Shown: piece after piece, positions 52,876 to 61,710 of the stretch | How positions within the stretch are numbered: the stretch's first letter is position 1 | Layout of the letters: every line of letters begins with the position of its first letter | Assembly (NCBI RefSeq): GCF_000154785.2 | Contig: NC_015730.1 | Span: 3,286,001 to 3,350,000 of the forward strand | Source: Roseobacter litoralis Och 149 | Lineage (GTDB): Bacteria > Pseudomonadota > Alphaproteobacteria > Rhodobacterales > Rhodobacteraceae | DNA: 64,000 bases | Direction of reading: 5' to 3' | Made by a program: the position numbers and the translations under genes | The notes under the pieces: generated by a model | The model's database searches: none | What the model was told of the DNA's origin: nothing | What the model saw: only the letters and a program-made list of their open reading frames with translations

Positions 52876-53910
52876 ATGCAACCCAACCCGCCACCGAACC
52901 AACTTGTCCCAATCTTTTGGCTGCGCCATTTGGTCGATCACTTGGGTCCCGGCACACCTCATGTGAGTTCGGTCCTTCGGGACCTCGGTCTGGATCGCCT
53001 GGATCTCACAGATCCGGAGCAAAAAATCGACCAGAGAAAGGAAGCAGAGTTTCTGGACGCCGTATCGCGTCGGAGCAATCAACCCTTTCTGGGCGCTCAA
53101 TCGGGAATTCGCCTCGACGTTCGCAAGACAAGCCTCTTGTCCTATTTGCTGTTCAATTCTCAAAACTTGGATCATGCGCTTCAGAACCTTGTGCGCTTTC
53201 TTCCCCTGATGCGGCCTTCCTCGAAAGTGAGCATGACGCGCGAAGCAGACAAGGTCTCGGTCCATTTCGCCAATCGGATCAAAGACGTCGCCATGAATGC
53301 GCAATATGTTGAGTTTTGCGCAGCAATGCTGATCAACTCGATGCGCCGGGCTTCAGAGAGCGCCATTTGTCCTGTCACCGTCACCTTTGCTCACCAGCGA
53401 TCCGCTGATGCCGGAATCCTAAAGGGCCTTTTCAGTTGTCCTGTTTCGTTTGACGGGGCGGTAACCACGGTTGTCCTGCACTCGACTGACGTTGGGCGGC
53501 CAGTGATGCACCGAGATCCGAACCTTTATCGCGAGATGTTCAGCTATGGACGGATTTTGTTGCGTGACACTGCGCCGGCGTCATTGAGCGTGGAGGAGTT
53601 GGTCATCAACTACGTCGCAGATCATCTTACGAGAACCCCTCCCGGAATTGAAGAAACGGCTGATGCGCTTGGGTTGTCGCGGCGCACATTGGCCCGCCGT
53701 CTTGCACGCAATGGCACCAGTTACAGCATGCTGCGCGATAATCTACGGATCTCTGCTGCGCGGCAAATGCTTGCCGAGACCGACACGCCACTGGCAGAAG
53801 TCACCTATTTGCTGGGGTATTCCGACCAAAGCGCATTTGGCGCCGCCTTTAAAAGGGCCACCGGTCAAACACCAAACCAGTATCGCCTGTCCTACCGCGT
53901 TGTTGACTGA
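52876..53910 (+). CDS. AraC family transcriptional regulator
   Basis: 344 residues from the ATG at 52876 (an upstream TTG is possible). An N-terminal arabinose-binding-type sensor (DPEQKIDQRKEAEFLDAVSRR, SLLSYLLFNSQNLDHALQNL) precedes the AraC double helix-turn-helix: GIEETADALGLSRRTLARRLARNGTSY and AEVTYLLGYSDQSAFGAAFKRATGQTPNQYR. The sensor is of the OruR/ArgR-like type. It is 160 bp upstream of, and co-directional with, the large surface protein gene, so it may regulate it (inference). Confidence 0.92.
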   Translation: MQPNPPPNQLVPIFWLRHLVDHLGPGTPHVSSVLRDLGLDRLDLTDPEQKIDQRKEAEFLDAVSRRSNQPFLGAQSGIRLDVRKTSLLSYLLFNSQNLDHALQNLVRFLPLMRPSSKVSMTREADKVSVHFANRIKDVAMNAQYVEFCAAMLINSMRRASESAICPVTVTFAHQRSADAGILKGLFSCPVSFDGAVTTVVLHSTDVGRPVMHRDPNLYREMFSYGRILLRDTAPASLSVEELVINYVADHLTRTPPGIEETADALGLSRRTLARRLARNGTSYSMLRDNLRISAARQMLAETDTPLAEVTYLLGYSDQSAFGAAFKRATGQTPNQYRLSYRVVD

Positions 53911-54069
53911 GCTCGACAAGATATTCTCGTATGGCGTGTATTCAACAGAGATTGGCACCTCATAACAATACGGATGTATTTCGTTCCCCCATATCTGCCT
54001 CACTCAGGCACGAAGGCTGCACCACATGATGTGATGCCTCGCCCGTCGCTTTCAAAACAGGAAACAGAT

Positions 54070-57066
54070 ATGTCTAACGGAACTTTTGCGGATTTTCTTG
54101 ACGCCATGCGGACGTTTGAGTCTGGCTGGGACAGTGCGCGCTACGCGACGGGTAACATTATTGATGCACAGCTGAACCAGTGGGCGGGCGGCGTTGTGTC
54201 CGATTTTTACCCGGATCTGACCAGCTGGGGCCAGATGAGCCCGGAGCAGTGGGAGGAGATGTCCTACCGATCCGAAAATACGCTGGGGTTTGTCGGATAT
54301 CAGTTCGGCGAGGCGCTGATGATCGATCTGGGGTATTATGAGGCCGATGGGCTTGTCGGAGGTGGTGGTGGCGCGCCCACCAACACGTGGGAAGGCACAT
54401 GGACAGGCAAAAACGGCATAAATTCGCTGGACGACTTCAAGAACGAAGCGCCGCAGGAATTAGCGATCCGTGAAGCCTTTGGTTTCAATCTGACAACCAT
54501 CGAAGATGGCCTTGCCAACGCAGGCCAGACACTTGACGACTATTTGGGAACCACGCGCACTTACATAGAGGGTGGTGTTGAAGTCTCGGTCACAATCACA
54601 ATGACGGGCTTGCTATCGGCCGCACATCTGCGCGGTGCCTTTGGAACCTTGGATCTCCTGCTCAGCGATGCTGTGTCGTTCGATCAAAATGGTACGTCCA
54701 TCCTGAACTATATGGAACGTTTTGGCGGCTTTGACGCGCCACCATCCGAAGAATTGATCGCAATCTTTGACGAGAACAACTCGGGGGGTACTTCGGCAGC
54801 CGGGTCTGCCGGCGTGACAGCAGAAACCGCAGATGTTGTCATTACGTGGTCTTATGGGGCGGATGTTACAGTCTCTGACTTTGACGCCGATACGGGTACG
54901 ATCTTTGTCGGGTGGGTCGGAGCGGCAGATCTGGAGGTTTTGGAGATAGCGGGCAACACGGTTTTCGAAATCCCGTCCAACGCGCAAAAACTGACCCTCG
55001 AAGATGTCGGGCTTGACGACCTCACGGCTGCAAATTTCACATTCCTTGATGCGACCGCAGCGCAGGAAGTATTGGCGCTGGTTGGCAGTGAAGAAGAGGA
55101 TGACGATCCAGCCGATGACGAGGGCGACGGTACGGGAGACGGCGACACGGGCGATGTCGACACCGGTGACGCGGACTCCGGCGATGGTAACACCGGCGAT
55201 GGTGGACAGGGCGACGACGATACCGGTGGGGACAGCGGCGCGGGCCACGACGCAGGCGGCGGCTCTGACGATACCCTTGGACAAGGCACGGCGGGGGTCA
55301 CCAAAGACACAGCGGACGTCGTGATCACTTGGGACTACGGGACCAGTGTCACCGTTACAGACTTTGACACGGAAGATGACACGATCTTTGTAGACTGGGT
55401 CTCGTCTGACCTGCTCGAGATCGAAGAGACAGCCGCGGGCGTGACCTTTGCAATCGTCGGAAATGCGCAGACGACGACCTTGTCCGGTGTCGCTCTGGCG
55501 GATCTTTCACCTTCCAATTTCACCATTCTGGACGCGACCGCCGAGGCGGAAATTCTGTCGCTGATCGCTCAGGACAGCTCTGGTGATGGCACCGGTGGGG
55601 ACGATGGTGGGCATGACGACGGCAATGACGGCCACGGGGGCGATGATGGTGACGGTGGGCACAGCCACACGCATATGCACGTATCCATCAACCTTGCCAC
55701 GCCAGCGCAGACGATCACGGGCTTTATGCCGGGCATGGGGGATGTGATCGAGATCGAGAGGGACGTCTACGCCGAAAACTTTGCGATTTTCGAGGAATCT
55801 GGCGAAGCTCTGGGGCAGACTGTCCGGATCGAAATCAGTGACGGGGGATCCATCAAACAGATCATTCTGACCGGTTTTGGTCTGAGCGATTTGAGCCTTG
55901 GCAACTTTTCCATCTCCAACGAAGGTGTCCTGAACGAAGTTGCCTCGACCCTTGGGGCAGTCATCTTTACGCAGGGTGAAGGCACGATCGAGTCGCCGAG
56001 CTATGATGCTGACGGATCCAATCCGGTCGAAAGCACCGGAACGACCGATGAAGGTGGCACCAGGTTCAAAGCCGACAGTAATGCGGATGATATCGTTGGA
56101 TTTGATCCGACACGGGACGCGCTCGATTTCGGTGGGACATCCGTACACGGCATGATCGTGACCAAATCCGAAACCGGCGAAATCGTGATCGACAGCCCAT
56201 GGTCGCCTGCCGCCCAAATCGTGCAGGGCATCACCTATCAGGATGTTACGATCGATAATTTCGGCATCGTCGGCAATGAGCATTTCCGTCAGGACATGGG
56301 CGGCGTGATCAGCTGGGAGCAGGGAGTCGGCCCACGCGAAGCGGACACGGTCTATGTGCGCAGTCACGAGTATGGGGTGCAGGAAACTGTTGACGGCTTC
56401 GACCCTTCAACGATGAAAATCAACTTTCTGTATTTTGGTACCCGCGAGCAACTGACCGTTGAGGACAGCGAGGACGGGCTGGTTATCTCAAGTCTGCCAA
56501 CGGGCCAAAGCCTCACTCTGACGGATGTTGCATTGGCTGACCTTATTCCCGGTCTTGTGGAATTCCATCACGATCAGGTGATAGAAGACAACCTGGAAGA
56601 CTCCTTTGGATTTTCTCAGGAGGACGTCAGCCTTGTTTCACGCGCGGAGTTACTCACCCCGAATGCACCCGCTGGTGCCACGACGGATGGTGAACAGGTC
56701 CGTCCCGGGACAATGACGCCAACGGGAGGTGGCGAAGATGAACCCGATGATGGGACGGATGACACGCCCGATGTGCTGGAAATCAAGTACGAATGGGGCG
56801 TGCAGGAAATTGTCTCTGACTTCGATCTGGAAACCGACACATTCGATTTCGGCGCATTGACGGCGGCAAATGTCGGGGTCACCGAAGAGGCAGGAAACCT
56901 CGTCATCGAAATTCTGAACAATGGCGGTCACACTTATACGATCCTTGGCTTACAAGCAGAAGATCTGTCTGATGATAACCTGACCGCAGACGCGAATTCT
57001 GGCCTGCTCGATGAGGATGGCGCATTTATCGCAACGCTTGGTGATCTTGGTTTTGATTTCGGCTAA
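54070..57066 (+). CDS. Large modular, probably secreted, protein with six repeated beta-modules
   Basis: 998 residues from the ATG at 54070 (AGGA seven bases upstream). Residues 1-235 form a Trp-rich helical domain (LDAMRTFESGWDSARY, ENTLGFVGYQFGEALMIDLG, WEGTWTGKNG) of unknown function. Six ~90-residue modules follow, each with a V-W-YG start, a DFD--TDTI-V-W core and a TL--V-L-DL---NF end; copies 1 and 2 are closest (ITWSYGADVTVSDFD and ITWDYGTSVTVTDFD). Between modules 1, 2 and 3 lie linkers of Asp, Gly, Thr and Ser, and before module 3 a His/Asp-rich stretch (GHDDGNDGHGGDD, HSHTHMH). There is no signal peptide; type I secretion is expected. Function unknown. Confidence 0.85.
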   Translation: MSNGTFADFLDAMRTFESGWDSARYATGNIIDAQLNQWAGGVVSDFYPDLTSWGQMSPEQWEEMSYRSENTLGFVGYQFGEALMIDLGYYEADGLVGGGGGAPTNTWEGTWTGKNGINSLDDFKNEAPQELAIREAFGFNLTTIEDGLANAGQTLDDYLGTTRTYIEGGVEVSVTITMTGLLSAAHLRGAFGTLDLLLSDAVSFDQNGTSILNYMERFGGFDAPPSEELIAIFDENNSGGTSAAGSAGVTAETADVVITWSYGADVTVSDFDADTGTIFVGWVGAADLEVLEIAGNTVFEIPSNAQKLTLEDVGLDDLTAANFTFLDATAAQEVLALVGSEEEDDDPADDEGDGTGDGDTGDVDTGDADSGDGNTGDGGQGDDDTGGDSGAGHDAGGGSDDTLGQGTAGVTKDTADVVITWDYGTSVTVTDFDTEDDTIFVDWVSSDLLEIEETAAGVTFAIVGNAQTTTLSGVALADLSPSNFTILDATAEAEILSLIAQDSSGDGTGGDDGGHDDGNDGHGGDDGDGGHSHTHMHVSINLATPAQTITGFMPGMGDVIEIERDVYAENFAIFEESGEALGQTVRIEISDGGSIKQIILTGFGLSDLSLGNFSISNEGVLNEVASTLGAVIFTQGEGTIESPSYDADGSNPVESTGTTDEGGTRFKADSNADDIVGFDPTRDALDFGGTSVHGMIVTKSETGEIVIDSPWSPAAQIVQGITYQDVTIDNFGIVGNEHFRQDMGGVISWEQGVGPREADTVYVRSHEYGVQETVDGFDPSTMKINFLYFGTREQLTVEDSEDGLVISSLPTGQSLTLTDVALADLIPGLVEFHHDQVIEDNLEDSFGFSQEDVSLVSRAELLTPNAPAGATTDGEQVRPGTMTPTGGGEDEPDDGTDDTPDVLEIKYEWGVQEIVSDFDLETDTFDFGALTAANVGVTEEAGNLVIEILNNGGHTYTILGLQAEDLSDDNLTADANSGLLDEDGAFIATLGDLGFDFG

Positions 57067-57085
57067 ACAATAGTCCTGTTGGTTT

Positions 57086-57113
57086 CCCATGGGCAGCTTA
57101 GTTTGCCCATGGG
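57086..57113 (+). terminator. Candidate rho-independent-type terminator after the modular protein gene
   Basis: Perfect 10-bp inverted repeat CCCATGGGCA ... TGCCCATGGG with an 8-base loop, 20 bp after the stop codon at 57066. No long T-run follows, so it may be a hairpin-only or factor-dependent terminator. Confidence 0.6.
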
Positions 57114-57416
57114 TGTCACAGAATGGCCTGCTGCCGATACGGTCCGGAAAAGGATTGATTCTTTTACCGCTTGACGACCCAGAGTAATATGCACCTGCCG
57201 CAATTTTCATGCAGCGAGCGCAGCGAGAGAATCGAATGTACAAAGTGGGCTCGCTACCGCCATTGGAGCAAACGCGGCATCCAGGCGCTGGACGCATTTC
57301 GCTCGGATGAGGAACGGCCTGAACTGCCATTCGATTGGCAAGCGCCATTCTGCAGTGCGACCCATCAAAGCTGCCGTTGGCTTTTACGTGCATCGGATTA
57401 GACTGAAAAGCTACGT
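57114..57416. other. Intergenic region without a supported gene
   Basis: About 300 bp between the terminator hairpin of the modular protein gene and the convergent P-loop kinase gene. Small overlapping frames on both strands have no recognisable domain or start signal. Confidence 0.45.
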
Positions 57417-57902
57417 TCAATGATGGACTATGTTGAAACCCTCATCCTCAGTGGGCGGCAGAAAATGCGCCGTGAACCGCCTGAACTGTTCCTCGGTCGC
57501 CGCGAAGGCATGATTTCCCTCGGCATTGCGGGCGCGAAGGCGTTCCAGACAGACGGTGTCCGGCACATCCAGGTAGTGCAACTGATGCCCCGCGTTACTG
57601 GCGCGAGCCACATCCAGCATCCATTTTCGTTGCGCGACAGTGTTGGCAGCAAAGTCCAGAACCACCGTTAGTCCCGCATTCAGCAGAGCCGACACGTGCG
57701 GAACCATCGCCGTTCGCAGTTTGGACGCGTATCGCACGTAATCGGCTCCGTCTTTCATCTGGTCGGCGAACAACGCGCTGAGCCAGTCATCTTCAGATAT
57801 AACGATTGTGCCTGCGCAAGCACCGAGCTTTGCACATAGCGTGGATTTCCCGGATGCGATTTTTCCACAGACCATGTGGAGCATGGGGGACTTTTGGGAC
57901 AT
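57417..57902 (-). CDS. AAA-type P-loop kinase (zeta-toxin/ChlP-like)
   Basis: 161 residues from the ATG at 57902 (GGAGG upstream). Walker A is GKIASGKST at about residues 13-21; later motifs are VISEDDWLSALFAD, VVLDFAANTVAQRKWMLD, YLDVPDTVCLERLRARNAEG and FAATEEQFRRF. This is the small P-loop kinase type that includes chloramphenicol phosphotransferase-like and zeta-like kinases and uncharacterised ATP-binding proteins. No cognate antitoxin gene adjoins it, so a toxin role is not supported. Function unknown; the substrate could be a nucleotide or a small molecule. Confidence 0.82.
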   Translation of the reverse strand: MSQKSPMLHMVCGKIASGKSTLCAKLGACAGTIVISEDDWLSALFADQMKDGADYVRYASKLRTAMVPHVSALLNAGLTVVLDFAANTVAQRKWMLDVARASNAGHQLHYLDVPDTVCLERLRARNAEGNHAFAATEEQFRRFTAHFLPPTEDEGFNIVHH

Positions 57903-57964
57903 ATCTGACCTCCAGTATTCAAACAATCGAAACGGCCGCCCTACTATGAGGGCAACCAACCGCT

Positions 57965-58339
57965 TCACACCAGTCGCATGTGCGACTGTGTAAGCCAGAC
58001 AAGCCCAAAAAGCATCATCGCAGCGGCCAACGCGCAGGCCAGCGTGCGCACTGTGTTCCACATGGTCCAACGCGGCAGGTAGGTGCCGGTCCAGTAGTCG
58101 CGGGTCGCGTCTGCTGACAGCTCCATGCCTGCAAGCGCCTCGTTCATCGGCACATTAAAGAACACTGTGACGGCGAAGCACCCGAACAGGTAGACCAGTG
58201 CGCCAAGCAGGATGAGCCTTCCCGGTCCACCGGCAAGGTTCGTCGCGCTGTAAACGACGACGAATACCGACACGACGGCCATACCGAGAAAAAGCGTCAT
58301 GAAAACCCAGCGAAAGGCCTCGCGATTGATGACTTGCAT
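57965..58339 (-). pseudogene. DUF1772 (anthrone-oxygenase-like) membrane protein, 5'-truncated
   Basis: About 124 codons of a four-helix DUF1772 protein: AMQVINREAFRWVFMTLFLGMAVVSVFVVVY, LILLGALVYLFGCFAVTVFFNVPMNEALAG and WTMWNTVRTLACALAAAMMLFGLVWL. The N-terminal helix and its AG-FF-FS motif, normally before the AMQ-IN segment, are replaced upstream by sequence of the opposing FG-GAP gene. It is therefore a gene fragment, cut at about 58340-58390. Confidence 0.7.
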
Positions 58340-59945
58340 GGCTTCAACGCCGCCTGTTCCGCCGGTAGACGCGGGCGACAACGCGGGCATCTCGGTCTCC
58401 ACCGCCGGGGATATGAGCGGTGACGGCACGCCAGAGGTTGTCATCGGCGCCTTCAGCGCAGACCGCGATGCGCTGCTGTCACCCGGTGAGGCCTATGTGC
58501 TCGACGGAGCCACGCTAGGTGCGCTGGAACCAACCAACGGTTTTGCGGCGTTCGACCTTGGTGACCTTTCGGAGGGCGCTGGGGTCCTCTTGCAGGGCGC
58601 TCTCAACGCCGAATTCGCAGGGTGGAGCGTGGCCGACGCGGGCGACGTCGATGGAGATGGCCGCGCGGATGTCATTGTGGGCGCGTTTGGTGCCAATATC
58701 TTTGCAGGACGCGCTTTTGTCGTCTTCGGCGACGCGATCGAAGATGCACGCGCGACTGAAACCGCCATCGATCTCGGGGCGTTGACACCGGATCAGGGCG
58801 TGACGCTCACCGGCTCTGCGATCCTTGATTATGCCGGGCATCAGGTCGCAGCCCTTGGTGATCTGGATGGGGATGGCTTTGATGACATCATCATCGGTGC
58901 AGGCCAAGCCGACGGGCGCAGGGGCGAAACCCATGTCGTCTTTGGGTCTGCCATTGTCGCAGAGACCGGCGAAGACGGCGACGGTGAAATTGCGCTTGGC
59001 GATCTGTCCGGCGGCGATGGTGTCACCATTACCGGTGCAAAGGCGCAGGACCTGCTGGGTTTTGCGGTGTCCGGTGCGGGCGATGTGGACGGAGATGGCT
59101 TGCTGGACGTGATCGCAGGGGGTTGGACCGGGTCGCCGGACGGCTCCGGCGCACAAAACGGGGTCGGTGCCGTGATCTTTGGCTCAGCAATCCTCGCCGC
59201 GCGCGGTACCGGCGGCGAAATCGATGCAGGCACAATGACCAACAGAGAGGGCCTTGTCATTTATGGCCCTGAGGCAGGGAATGCGCTTGGTCGGGGTCTC
59301 GCGGATGCGGGCGATATTGATGGTGACGGCTTTGGCGATGTGCTCTTTGGCGCGTATCTGTCTGATGCGGATGGCATCCCCTTCGGCGGGGAGGCTTATC
59401 TGCTGTCAGGTGCCGCACTGACGGCCGAAACACTGCCGGGCCTTGATGTGTCGGTTGATGTCTCTGATCTGTCTGGCGGGCGCGGGGTGCGCTTTGTCGG
59501 TGCGGATGAGCGGGACCTGACCGGGTTCTCGGTCTCAACGGCGGGTGATGTCGATGGCGGCGGTGCGCCTGATGTGCTTGTCGGTGCCTATGGGTTGGGC
59601 GAAAGTGGCGGTGCCTATCTCGTCTTCGGCGAGGCCTTGGCAGCGGATTTCACCGCTGCGGGTGATGGCTTTTTCCACTTTGCCGATATGACGCCCGACG
59701 AAGGCATCAAAATCCTTGGCCTCGGCGAGGACAACACCGCAGGATGGAGCGTGGCAGATGCCGGAGATATCGATGGCGACGGGCGCGATGATATACTGCT
59801 CTCTTCATGGCGCGGCGATCTAAGGGGCAGCGATGCGGGCGAGGCCTACCTCGTTACAGGCGCTGCCGTGGCAGAGGCCGCGCGTTTCGACGGGATCATC
59901 GACATCGCGGATTTCCTGCCTGTTGACGCGTTCCTGTTCACTTAA
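58299..59945 (+). pseudogene. FG-GAP (integrin alpha-like beta-propeller) repeat protein, 5'-truncated
   Basis: The frame from about 58365 encodes seven FG-GAP repeats, each with a calcium loop: AGDMSGDGTPEVVIGAF, AGDVDGDGRADVIVGAF, LGDLDGDGFDDIIIGAG, AGDVDGDGLLDVIAGGW, AGDIDGDGFGDVLFGAY, AGDVDGGGAPDVLVGAY and AGDIDGDGRDDILLSSW, a complete seven-blade propeller. The normal start is absent: the frame opens (58299-58365) inside the antisense of a DUF1772 gene. The C-terminus (VDAFLFT) resembles type I secretion tails. It may still be expressed from a cryptic start; typical role is adhesion or a calcium-bound surface protein. Confidence 0.75.
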
Positions 59946-59956
59946 AATACCAGTGT

Positions 59957-59978
59957 GGCGCCGCTCACGGGCGGCGCC
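59957..59978 (+). terminator. Candidate terminator after the FG-GAP gene
   Basis: Inverted repeat GGCGCCGC ... GCGGCGCC (8 bp, 6-base loop), 11 bp after the TAA at 59943-59945. The T-tract is short (GCTTTGCC), so strength is uncertain. Confidence 0.5.
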
Positions 59979-59999
59979 GCTTTGCCACAAAGCTTCCAA

Positions 60000-60635
60000 A
60001 CGAGCGACATTCCGAAGGTGTTACGGCCCTAAGTTCATCTTGCGCGTCACACGGATCGCCAAGCATTCCCGGCTGTGCTCATCCAGCATGTTCAAGGTCC
60101 GGAATGCCTTCCCGTCATCGGTCCGGTGGTGCATGGAAGTCATACAAGCAAACGTGATTGCAATACTCAGGTCGCAACCGGACACATGCGCCGTCGTTAA
60201 GCCAGAGCCGGCTGTCATGGTGCTGTTCCACAACGCGGCAGACCCGCCGTTCCGAGACCATGATGTTATCCCGGAAGTGATCGATACAGGCGTGCCGACG
60301 TGACGGGCTTAATAGTTTCCCGGTGCAGCTTTCGACAGGATCATCCTGTCCAGCGTCAAGTTCGACACGGCTCTGCGCAGCCGGTCATTCTCCTTCTGAA
60401 GCCGTTTGTGCTCTTTAAGTTGGTCAGTTCCCATACCGCGCACGCCAGCGATAATATGTCTGTTCCATTATCTGCACCTGTCTGATTGCATCAACACGCG
60501 GCATCCCTTGGCCACACAGCACCTTAACCTGCCGCAACTTCGTGACAATCTCTTCCGGCTTGTGTCGTTTGATCCCCATAATTGATCCTCCCTTTCTTAA
60601 TTACAACGGCGGACCAGTTCAGTGGGGAAGGATCA
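60000..60635 (-). mobile_element. Decayed IS3-family insertion sequence
   Basis: Minus-strand orfA (about 60579 to 60310) reads MGIKRHKPEEIVTKLRQVKV, RVDAIRQVQIMEQTYYRWRARYGN-stop, then in another frame TDQLKEHKRLQKENDRLRRAVSNLTLDRMILSKA. A piece of orfB (about 60021-60150) reads TDDGKAFRTLNMLDEHSREC. An inverted-repeat-like end (GGACCAGTTCAGTGGGGAAG) lies near 60610-60635. Most of orfB, including catalytic residues, is missing. Confidence 0.7.
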
Positions 60636-60780
60636 TTAAGCACTTGCTTTCAGTAATAAAAACGCGCACCTGCCACGCGCGAGGCAATCTAACCAGCCGC
60701 GAATACTTTACGACAGAACCTGATGAGGTCTCTTCAGAACATCCAGCGAAAAAATTCCGCAGTCAATGCACCAGTCCCGA

Positions 60781-61479
60781 TTATATCATCTTTGCGTGAC
60801 TGCGTAGAAGACTGGTAATTTGGGCAGTGTCCTTACCTGCAGCGTGAATATCTTCGGCGATCAGGTTTGTGATGGTAATAGCATAGCTCAAGATTTTCAT
60901 TTCTTCGTCGGCGCTTTTCGCCTGTTCTGCCAGCAGAAACAGCATTGCGGAAAAAGCTGCGGAGCGCAGCCGAACAGACCGCGCCGGAGACATCCGGGAG
61001 ATTGGCAGTCTTTGCGTCGAAGGTCCAAGCCCCTGTGCGACAACAGCGAGATACACACCTGCCGCACGGGTTGCGGCACATGTTTCGCACTTAACGTCGT
61101 CCAACGTGTCCTTCAGCGCCAGTGTCACCACTGTTTCGCTTACAAAGAAAGAGTCCTGCTGATCCTGCGCCAGTGCCACCTCCATTGCCCAGGAAACCAC
61201 GCGACCAAACACGGCCAAATCTGAAAGCGACGGCTCGGCCAACAACCTCGCGGCCTGCTGAATTTCCGTATTTTTCGGGTGCCACATTTGCAAGCTGGAC
61301 TTGTAAATGTCTTCTGCCTTTAATCCAATTTCGGACAAGGTGCTACGCAATGGCTCCGGCAAGTGAGACACCACAGGCGCAGCCATTGTCATGGGAATAT
61401 GAGATATCTGTTGCGCACCCCGCATCAGATCACGCAGTGGCAAAGCGAGTTCACCGGGATATGGAAAGCGTAGTGCCAT
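60781..61479 (-). CDS. Hypothetical helical protein next to SorC-family regulator
   Basis: 232 residues, no recognised domain. It is mostly alpha-helical (ARLLAEPSLSDLAVFGRVVSWAMEVALAQDQQ, AAGVYLAVVAQGLG, AFSAMLFLLAEQAKSADEEMKILSYAITITNLIAEDI) with no signal peptide. Composition and a ribosome-binding site (AAGGA upstream of the ATG at 61479) suggest a real gene. A GTTACAA/TTGTAAC inverted repeat lies about 30 bp upstream, and the SorC regulator is transcribed away from it. Confidence 0.65.
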   Translation of the reverse strand: MALRFPYPGELALPLRDLMRGAQQISHIPMTMAAPVVSHLPEPLRSTLSEIGLKAEDIYKSSLQMWHPKNTEIQQAARLLAEPSLSDLAVFGRVVSWAMEVALAQDQQDSFFVSETVVTLALKDTLDDVKCETCAATRAAGVYLAVVAQGLGPSTQRLPISRMSPARSVRLRSAAFSAMLFLLAEQAKSADEEMKILSYAITITNLIAEDIHAAGKDTAQITSLLRSHAKMI

Positions 61480-61509
61480 CTGATGTTGATCCTTCTTGCC
61501 CCCGATATC

Positions 61510-61542
61510 GTTACAAAGCGGGGATTACCCGGTTATTGTAAC
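61510..61542. promoter_or_regulatory. Inverted repeat in the divergent promoter: GTTACAA-N19-TTGTAAC
   Basis: Perfect 7-bp arms at 61510-61516 and 61536-61542, in the 231-bp gap between the 232-residue protein gene (start 61479) and the SorC regulator (start 61711). It could be an operator of the SorC protein or the arms of a hairpin; position supports regulation of the leftward gene. Confidence 0.4.
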
Positions 61543-61710
61543 ACAATGCCGCTGCGTCCGGAATCGTGAAAATTGCCTGTAATTTAAGCAAAAAACCATT
61601 TGGCTCGACGAATGTGACGGCCCACGGGTCTGATAGAAACCGCATATGGAAAAGCCAACCCGAACTGTTTTTCTATTGCGACGGCAAGCTAAATCGCGTT
61701 TCCTATTTGT

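Noticed and set aside
55004..55324. Alternative frame with Ala/Thr/Arg-rich protein inside the modular surface protein gene
   Set aside because: It arises from the GAC/GGC/ACC-rich linker DNA read in another frame.
57417..57902. Zeta-type toxin-antitoxin system
   Set aside because: The P-loop kinase is similar to zeta toxin in fold only; no small antitoxin gene is adjacent and the coupled layout is absent.
61510..61542. Rho-independent terminator interpretation of the GTTACAA/TTGTAAC pair
   Set aside because: The loop (19 nt) is too long and no T-run follows; it lies in a divergent promoter gap where no gene ends.
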